64,000 nt of DNA from Allobogoriella alba (GTDB lineage Bacteria; Actinomycetota; Actinomycetes; Actinomycetales; Actinomycetaceae). Each line of letters begins with the position of its first letter. Positions within the stretch are counted from its first letter, which is position 1. Of the stretch, positions 58,647 to 64,000 are shown piece after piece. Location: assembly GCF_042665525.1 (NCBI RefSeq), contig NZ_JBHTCQ010000001.1, forward strand, positions 868,001-932,000, written 5' to 3'. The notes under the pieces were generated by a model. It was not told the DNA's origin and ran no database searches. It saw only the letters and a program-made list of their open reading frames with translations. The translations under genes and the position numbers were made by a program.

Positions 58647-59525
58647 ATGGCCAACCGCAACAACTCCACCGCCGGCCGCGTCTTCGACGTCTTCAACGTC
58701 CTCTTCCTCGTCGGCCTGGCGCTGATGACCGTCCTGCCGTTCCTGTATGTCGTGGCGGCGTCCTTCGCCTCCGAGTCCGAGATCGCGGCCCGGCCGTTCT
58801 TCCTGTGGCCGGACGACCCGACGCTGGAGACGTACCGGTACATCTTCTCCACCGACACCTTCATCCGGTCCCTGCTGGTGACCATCGGCGTGACGCTGGT
58901 GGGCACGGTGGTGCAGGTGCTCCTGACGATGTCGATGGCGTACCCGCTGTCCAAGCACGACCTGGTCGGACGCTCGCTGCTGCTCAAGCTCGTCCTGTTC
59001 GCGATGGTGTTCTCCGGCGGGATGATCCCGACCTACCTCATCGTGCGGGAGGTGGGACTGCTCAACACGTACTGGGCGCTGATCCTGCCGATGGCGATCA
59101 ACCCGTTCTACCTGATCATCGTCAAGAACTTCTTCCAGGAGCTGCCCGACGAGCTCCAGGAGGCCGCGCGGCTCGACGGCTGCACCGAGGTGGGCGTGTT
59201 CTGGCGCATCGTCATGCCGCTGTCCAAGCCGGTCATCGCGACGTTCTCCCTGTTCTACGCCGTCGCCATCTGGAACGACTTCATGTCGCCGCTGCTGTAC
59301 ATCTCGGACAGCGACATGTGGACCCTGCAGATGTTCGTCCGCCAGATGACCATCTCGACCGACCCGGCCACCACGATCGGGCAGATCGACCCGAACTACG
59401 TCCCGCCCGCCGAAGGTCTGAAGTTCGCGGTCATCGTCATCGCGACCGTTCCGATCCTGCTCATGTACCCCTTCCTGCAGAAGCACTTCGCCAAGGGTGT
59501 GCTCATCGGATCGGTGAAGGGCTGA
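58647..59525 (+). CDS. ABC transporter permease, LplC/YtcP type
   Basis: 292 residues, six membrane segments. 'YVVAASFASESEIAARPFFL' near the N-terminus and 'ELQEAARLDGCTEVGVFWRI' (EAA loop) are typical of YtcP/LplC. The last residues 'LQKHFAKGVLIGSVKG' are the near-invariant C-terminus of the family. AGGAGG precedes the start. Confidence 0.95.
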   Translation: MANRNNSTAGRVFDVFNVLFLVGLALMTVLPFLYVVAASFASESEIAARPFFLWPDDPTLETYRYIFSTDTFIRSLLVTIGVTLVGTVVQVLLTMSMAYPLSKHDLVGRSLLLKLVLFAMVFSGGMIPTYLIVREVGLLNTYWALILPMAINPFYLIIVKNFFQELPDELQEAARLDGCTEVGVFWRIVMPLSKPVIATFSLFYAVAIWNDFMSPLLYISDSDMWTLQMFVRQMTISTDPATTIGQIDPNYVPPAEGLKFAVIVIATVPILLMYPFLQKHFAKGVLIGSVKG

Positions 59526-59566
59526 CACGGCGAGCGTCAGAAGCCACCCGAACCTCGAGGAGACCC

Positions 59567-62260
59567 ATGCCTGAGCCCGCGTCCGTCCACTGGCTGGAGG
59601 GCACGCCCGCCGCCCTGAACGGCGGCGTCACCTGGGGCGTCCCCTGGCCCCGTGGCGCCGTGCCGGCCGGCACGACCTTCGGGCTGCGGTCCGCCGACGG
59701 CACGGACGTGCCCGTGCAGTCCTGGACGACGGCGACCTGGCCCGACGGGTCGGTCAAGTGGTCCGCGCACGCCGCGGCACCCGCGACGCCGGAGGCGAGC
59801 TACGACGTCGTGCCCGGGGCTGCGCCGGCGACCCCGAGTCGAGTGGTGCGGGTACTGCACGACGGCGACGGCGTCGTCGTCACGACCGGTCCCCTCCGTG
59901 CGGTGCTGCCCGGCCCGGGCGAGGTGCTCGTGGCGTCTCTCGAACGGGAGGGCCGCACCGTCGCGGTCTCCGGGCGGCTCGTCGGCGAGCTCGCCGGCGA
60001 CCCGGACGTGCCGGGGCCGCGCACGCCGATGACCGGTGTCGTCGAGACGCTCGACGTCGAGCAGGACGGGCCCGTGCGGGCCGTGGTGCTGCTGACCGGC
60101 CGGTACCGGACGGCCGGTGCCGATGCGGGGACCGGGGAGCGGCGCGAGCTGCTCCCGTTCCGGGTGCGGCTGTCCTTCCACGCCGGCTCCGAGCAGGTCC
60201 GCGTCGCGCACTCGTTCGTGTGGGACGCCGACCCGGCGAGCACGTTCCTCGCCGGACTCGGGCTGCGCTTCGACGTGCCGTTGCGCGCCGCCACGCACGA
60301 CCGCCACGTGCGGCTCGCCGGGTCCGCCGGCGGATTCCTCACCGAGGCGGTGCGCGGGCTCACCGGGCTGCGGCGCGACCCGGGCGAGGCGGTCCGTGCC
60401 GCCCAGGTGGCCGGGCGGCCGACCCCGCCCACGGCCGGGTGGGACCCCGCCGTCGCGGACCGCCTGCACCTGGTACCCGAGTGGAACGACTGGACCCTCG
60501 CACAGCTCAGCGCCGACGGGTACACGCTGCGCAAGCGCACCCGCCCGGGCCACGGCTGGGTGACCGTGCCCGCCGGCACCCGTGCCACCGGCTACGCCTA
60601 CCTCGGTGACACCGCCGGCGGCCTGGAGATCGGGCTGCGCGACTTCTGGAAGCTGCATCCCACCCAGATCGACGTGCGTGGCGCCGCGAGCGACGCCGGC
60701 AGCCTCACCATGTGGCTCTACTCGCCCGAGGCGCGGCCGATGGACCTGCGCTTCTACCACGACGGGCTCGGTCAGGACACCTACGCCGAGCAGCTCGAGG
60801 GTCTGGAGATCACCTACGAGGACTACGAGCCGGGCTTCGGTGACGCGCGCGGCATCGCCCGCACCCACGAGCTGGTGCTGCGGGCAGCGGAGGCCACGCC
60901 GCCGCACGCGGAGCTCGCCGCCCGGGCCGCGGCGTCGGCCCTGCCGCCCGTGCTCACCGTGGCGCCGGGCCGCATCCACGCCGCCCGCGTGTTCGGGCCC
61001 TGGGCGCCGGTGGACCGCTCCACGCCCGCCCGCGCGGAGATCGAGGACCGGCTGGACTTCCTCGTCGACCACTACCGGCGGCAGGTGGAGCAGCGCCGCT
61101 GGTACGGCTTCTGGGACTACGGCGACGTCATGCACGCCTACGACGGCGACCGGCACAGCTGGCGCTACGACGTCGGCGGGTACGCGTGGGACAACTCCGA
61201 GCTCTCGCCGGACCTGTGGCTCTGGCTGTCCTACCTGCGCTCGGGCCGGCCGGAGACCTTCCGGCTCGCCGAGGCGCTGACGCGTCACACCGGTGAGGTG
61301 GACGTCTACCACGCCGGACCGTGGGCGGGCCTGGGCACCCGGCACAACGTCCAGCACTGGGGTTGCAGCGCGAAGCAGCTGCGCATCTCCACGGCCGCCT
61401 ACCGTCGCTACCTCTACCACCTCACCGCGGACGAGCGGGTCGGGGACCTGCTCGAGGAGCTCGCCCACGCCGAGCAGACTTTGCTCGTGCTCGACCCGAC
61501 CCGCAAGGTGCGCTCGGACGTCTACGCACCGGACCCGTCCGCGACCGCCGTCGGGCTCGGCACCGACTACTCGGCACTGCTCGCCACCTGGCTCACCCAG
61601 TGGGAGCGCCACGGCGACGCGCCCGCCGGCCGGGCGGCGCGGGCCAAGCTCGAGGGCACAATGACCGACATCGGGAACCTGCCGCAGGGCTTCCTCACCG
61701 GTGAGGCGCTGCTGGACCTGGCGACCGGCCGGTTCGACACCTCCCGCGACCGCATCGCCGTCTCCCACCTGAGCGCCGTGTTCGGGCTGGTGGAGATGGT
61801 CGCCGAGGTGACCGACCTCCTCGACGTCCCCGGGTTCGAGGACGCCTGGCTGCAGTACTGCCGGCTCTACCTCGCCTCCCCGGACGAGCAGGCCGCCGCG
61901 GTCGGTCGGCCACTGAAGGGCATCTCGCTCGTGCAGGCGCACTCCCGGCTCGCGGCGTGGGCCGCGGCCCGGACCGGGGACCGCGAGCTGGCCACGCGCG
62001 CCTGGCGGGCCTTCTTCGTCGACTCCGGCGACCAGCTCAACGTCAACTCCCTGGTCCGGCAGGAGACGTGGGACGTGACGCGCGTCGACGGTCCCGAGGT
62101 GCTCGAGCCCGTCGACGAGGCGCCCTACCTCTCCACGAACGACGCCGCCCAGTTCGGCCTGGCCGCGATCCAGAACCTCGCGCTGATCGGGGACGCGCTC
62201 GAGGACGCCCGGGCCGAGATCTTCGGCTGGTCGGGGCACGACCGGAGTCGAGATAGTTGA
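59567..62260 (+). CDS. PcRGLX/YetA-like protein, putative exo-rhamnogalacturonan lyase (PL26-like)
   Basis: 897 residues without a signal peptide, so it acts in the cytosol on imported oligosaccharides. Features of the YetA/PL26 group: an N-terminal beta-barrel region with 'GGVTWGVPWPRGAVPAGTTF', a central sandwich region, and an alpha-helical toroid with 'RRWYGFWDYGDVMHAYDGDR', DVGGYAWDNSEL and HNVQHWGCSAKQLR. PL26 enzymes release unsaturated galacturonosyl-rhamnose from RG-I. GAGGAGA lies upstream of the ATG at 59567. It follows the importer genes, which would supply its substrate. Catalytic residues cannot be assigned from memory. Confidence 0.85.
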   Translation: MPEPASVHWLEGTPAALNGGVTWGVPWPRGAVPAGTTFGLRSADGTDVPVQSWTTATWPDGSVKWSAHAAAPATPEASYDVVPGAAPATPSRVVRVLHDGDGVVVTTGPLRAVLPGPGEVLVASLEREGRTVAVSGRLVGELAGDPDVPGPRTPMTGVVETLDVEQDGPVRAVVLLTGRYRTAGADAGTGERRELLPFRVRLSFHAGSEQVRVAHSFVWDADPASTFLAGLGLRFDVPLRAATHDRHVRLAGSAGGFLTEAVRGLTGLRRDPGEAVRAAQVAGRPTPPTAGWDPAVADRLHLVPEWNDWTLAQLSADGYTLRKRTRPGHGWVTVPAGTRATGYAYLGDTAGGLEIGLRDFWKLHPTQIDVRGAASDAGSLTMWLYSPEARPMDLRFYHDGLGQDTYAEQLEGLEITYEDYEPGFGDARGIARTHELVLRAAEATPPHAELAARAAASALPPVLTVAPGRIHAARVFGPWAPVDRSTPARAEIEDRLDFLVDHYRRQVEQRRWYGFWDYGDVMHAYDGDRHSWRYDVGGYAWDNSELSPDLWLWLSYLRSGRPETFRLAEALTRHTGEVDVYHAGPWAGLGTRHNVQHWGCSAKQLRISTAAYRRYLYHLTADERVGDLLEELAHAEQTLLVLDPTRKVRSDVYAPDPSATAVGLGTDYSALLATWLTQWERHGDAPAGRAARAKLEGTMTDIGNLPQGFLTGEALLDLATGRFDTSRDRIAVSHLSAVFGLVEMVAEVTDLLDVPGFEDAWLQYCRLYLASPDEQAAAVGRPLKGISLVQAHSRLAAWAAARTGDRELATRAWRAFFVDSGDQLNVNSLVRQETWDVTRVDGPEVLEPVDEAPYLSTNDAAQFGLAAIQNLALIGDALEDARAEIFGWSGHDRSRDS

Positions 62261-62263
62261 CGC

Positions 62264-62926
62264 ATGACCGCTGACTCCGTCCTCGTCTTCACACGTACCA
62301 CCGGCTTCCGGCACGACTCGATCCCGGCGGGGGTGGCGGCGGTCCGTGTGCTCGCGGCCGACGACGGGCTCGACGTCGTGCACACCGAGGACCCCGGCGC
62401 CTTCACGCCCGAGACCCTCGCCGGCTACCGCGCCGTCGTGTGGCTCTCGGCGTCCGGGAACGTGCTCGAGCCGGACCAGCGGCGCGCCTTCGCCGACTGG
62501 CTCGCGGCGGGCGGCGGCTTCGCGGGCGTCCATGGCGCCTCGACGGCGGAGCCGGACTGGCCCGAGTACCAGCGGATCGTCGGTGCACGGTTCACCCAGC
62601 ACCCCGCGATCCAGGCCGCGACGGTCCGGGTCGAGGACGCCGACCACCCCTCCACGGCGGGCCTGCCCGCCGTCTGGGAGCACACCGACGAGTGGTACGA
62701 CTTCGCCACCGACCCGCGCGGCGCCGGGGTGCGGGTCCTGCTCACCGTGGACGAGTCCACCTACGACGGCGGACGGATGGGCGAGGACCACCCCGTCGCG
62801 TGGGCGAGCGAGTACGGGCAGGGGCGCTGCTGGTACACCGCGCTCGGTCACAGCACCGAGCTGTACGAGCAGGGCGGGCGCTTCCTCGTGCACCTTCGTG
62901 GCGGGCTGCGCAGCGTCTGGTCCTGA
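62264..62926 (+). CDS. ThuA-like domain protein
   Basis: 220 residues of the ThuA-like class-I glutamine-amidotransferase-like fold. 'VLVFTRTTGFRHDSIPAGVA' and 'FADWLAAGGGFAGVHGASTA' are hallmark segments, and 'HPVAWASEYGQGRCWYTALG' is the conserved C-terminal element. Such proteins occur in many sugar operons with unknown reaction. It starts 4 bp after the lyase gene and closes the operon. Confidence 0.9.
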   Translation: MTADSVLVFTRTTGFRHDSIPAGVAAVRVLAADDGLDVVHTEDPGAFTPETLAGYRAVVWLSASGNVLEPDQRRAFADWLAAGGGFAGVHGASTAEPDWPEYQRIVGARFTQHPAIQAATVRVEDADHPSTAGLPAVWEHTDEWYDFATDPRGAGVRVLLTVDESTYDGGRMGEDHPVAWASEYGQGRCWYTALGHSTELYEQGGRFLVHLRGGLRSVWS

Positions 62927-62962
62927 GGGCCGTCGTCGCTAGTCTGCACGCTGGAGGGAGAC

Positions 62963-63601
62963 ATGCCGACGACAGCCGCCCGGGGGACGTGGTCCTCGCT
63001 GCGCCCGTCGCTGCGCACCTGGTGGGGGCGGTACGTCGTCGTCTCGTGCACGGCGATCGTGGTGCTCGTGGGCGCCGTCGTGGCCGCCGGCGGCCTCCGG
63101 AGTGCCGAGGCGGTACCGCTGCCCGAGTGGCAGGCCGGCGAGCAGCACGACCTCGGCGAGGTCGAGGCGACCGTGCTGGACCACATGGTCACCGACGACG
63201 TCAGGGCCGACTACCTCGAGTACGTCGACGGTCCCGCGGTGGCGTGGCTCGTGGTCCGTGTCGAGGTCGCCGCCCACGAGGAGACGGTGGAGTTCGTCCC
63301 CGAGGTCGTCGCCCCGCCGGAGGGCGTCGTCATGGGTGACGAGCCGGAGACAGTCGTGGCCCTGCAGGACGGGACGACCGGACCCGCGATCCATCCCGGG
63401 CTGCCGCAGCAGGTCGCCTACTTCTGGCCCCTGCGGGACCCGCGGGACGTGCCCGACCCGCTCCGGATGGACGTGCTGGTCCGGCCCTGGGCGTTCAGCC
63501 CGACCTCCAACCGCTACACCTGGGGCCAGGAGGAGCCGGCGGCCCGGATCACGATCCCCCGCAACGATACGATGCCCGGCCTGTTCGAGGAGGAGTGGTG
63601 A
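62963..63601 (+). CDS. Membrane-anchored exported protein of unknown function
   Basis: 212 residues. One N-terminal membrane segment (about residues 25-46, 'YVVVSCTAIVVLVGAVVAAG') anchors an extracytoplasmic domain with 'PAVAWLVVRVEVAAHEETVE', which looks like a beta-sandwich. No family recognised. GGAGGGAGA precedes the ATG. Its stop overlaps the GTG of the next gene (GTGA), and both seem to form an envelope-protein pair unrelated to pectin use. Confidence 0.75.
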   Translation: MPTTAARGTWSSLRPSLRTWWGRYVVVSCTAIVVLVGAVVAAGGLRSAEAVPLPEWQAGEQHDLGEVEATVLDHMVTDDVRADYLEYVDGPAVAWLVVRVEVAAHEETVEFVPEVVAPPEGVVMGDEPETVVALQDGTTGPAIHPGLPQQVAYFWPLRDPRDVPDPLRMDVLVRPWAFSPTSNRYTWGQEEPAARITIPRNDTMPGLFEEEW

Positions 63602-64000
63602 GCCGCGCCGGCACCTGGCTGCTCGCGGCCGCGGTCCTCGCCGCCGGCATGCTCGCCACCCACGCCGAGACCGAGTGGCCGGTCGAACGGGGCTTCGCCC
63701 ACCACGGTGCGGTCGGCGAGGAGCTGGTGGTGCAGCCGGGGACCGTCGTCGTCCACGGCGCCCGCGCGGCCGCCGCGTACTCGGACGGGTACGACGGCAC
63801 GCTCGCCTCGGACGGCGTGTGGGTCGCGGTGGACGTCACCCTGACCGGAGGCCGCGAACCCGTCGACATCTCCACGTGGTCCCTGCGCGACGGCGCCGGC
63901 CGCCGGTACCTGGTCAGCGACCGGGCGCTCCCGGGCAGCTTCGGCGCCGTCCAGCCCGGCTCGCCGGTCCGCGGCGAGGTCGTCTTCGAGGTGCCGCGGG
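63598..64000 (+). CDS. Exported DUF4352-like protein, 3' end outside window
   Basis: The frame starts with GTG in a GTGA overlap with the previous gene and stays open to the window end (134 codons). The N-terminus (MSRAGTWLLAAAVLAAG) is a signal peptide or anchor. The domain shows 'GVWVAVDVTLTGGREPVDIS' and 'LPGSFGAVQPGSPVRGEVVF', which resemble DUF4352-type beta-sandwiches like the lipoprotein at 22.5 kb. Function unknown. Confidence 0.75.
   Translation, partial: MSRAGTWLLAAAVLAAGMLATHAETEWPVERGFAHHGAVGEELVVQPGTVVVHGARAAAAYSDGYDGTLASDGVWVAVDVTLTGGREPVDISTWSLRDGAGRRYLVSDRALPGSFGAVQPGSPVRGEVVFEVPR

Noticed and set aside
622..62893. Long antisense and out-of-frame open frames (for example opposite the PL26-like, PL11 and rhamnose genes)
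   Set aside because: High G+C makes stops rare; these frames have Arg/Gly/Asp-rich, low-complexity translations and mirror real genes on the other strand.

Overview
The window comes from a very G+C-rich, Gram-positive actinobacterium. The evidence is the codon bias, frequent GTG starts, ATGA/GTGA gene overlaps, serine-type and Tat-like lipoprotein signals, and a Streptomyces-type gas-vesicle gene order. The family mix (many sugar ABC importers, pectin lyases, gas vesicles) suggests a soil- or plant-associated member of the Micrococcales, but no taxonomic marker is present and this is inference. No rRNA genes and no CRISPR array were seen. Three tRNA genes are present: Ser-UGA, Ser-GCU and Arg-ACG.

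Layout. 1-4.0 kb: end of a ribose-class (CUT2) importer with a Gfo/Idh/MocA oxidoreductase and a TIM-barrel epimerase. 4.0-6.4 kb: two paralogous membrane proteins, two tRNA-Ser genes and an arylamine N-acetyltransferase. 6.6-13.1 kb: a complete CUT2 importer operon ending in a D-tagatose 3-epimerase-like enzyme, facing an SDR. 13.3-19.2 kb: a ten-gene gas-vesicle cluster (Y-like, Z-like, A, F, G, O, J with a zinc ribbon, an A/J-type protein fused to PH-like domains, K, L). 19.3-22.4 kb: a decayed 3-kb integrative element in tRNA-Arg, bounded by a 44-bp direct repeat and holding integrase, terminase and HIRAN remnants plus an intact two-gene cargo. 22.5-24.8 kb: a lipoprotein, an Rrf2 regulator and a TauE/SafE exporter. 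24.8-30.4 kb: a CUT1 importer with cupin, divergent from a tannase-family esterase. 30.4-33.25 kb: an MBL-fold hydrolase, a RIO kinase, then a 1-kb gene-free stretch packed with short hairpins and ending in DnaA-box-like 9-mers.

33.3-44.1 kb: a sugar/polyol locus. A transaldolase diverges from ribokinase, RbsD and a GntR regulator, followed by cupin phosphoglucose isomerase, FGGY kinase, 2-hydroxyacid dehydrogenase and a shikimate-dehydrogenase-like enzyme. Two identical TTGTCATGACAGG sites mark the two promoters, and a convergent CUT2 importer follows. 44.4-62.9 kb: a rhamnogalacturonan-I/L-rhamnose super-locus. It has a LacI regulator, a secreted PL11 lyase, the rhamnose operon (mutarotase, isomerase, bifunctional aldolase/dehydrogenase, kinase, DUF1961), an alpha/beta hydrolase, and a YesL/Lpl-type importer with a PL26/YetA-like lyase and a ThuA-like protein. 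Three LacI-like operators (TGAATSGWTTYA) overlap the promoters at 45.5, 48.3 and 55.2 kb. 62.9-64.0 kb: two linked exported proteins, the last cut by the window edge.

Together the genes describe a cell that harvests pectin side chains and several other sugars and may float by means of gas vesicles. The most unusual features are the hairpin array at 32.7-33.1 kb, the domain-fused gas-vesicle proteins, a 19-bp tandem repeat shared by two loci 40 kb apart, and the remnant element with a possibly functional two-gene cargo.
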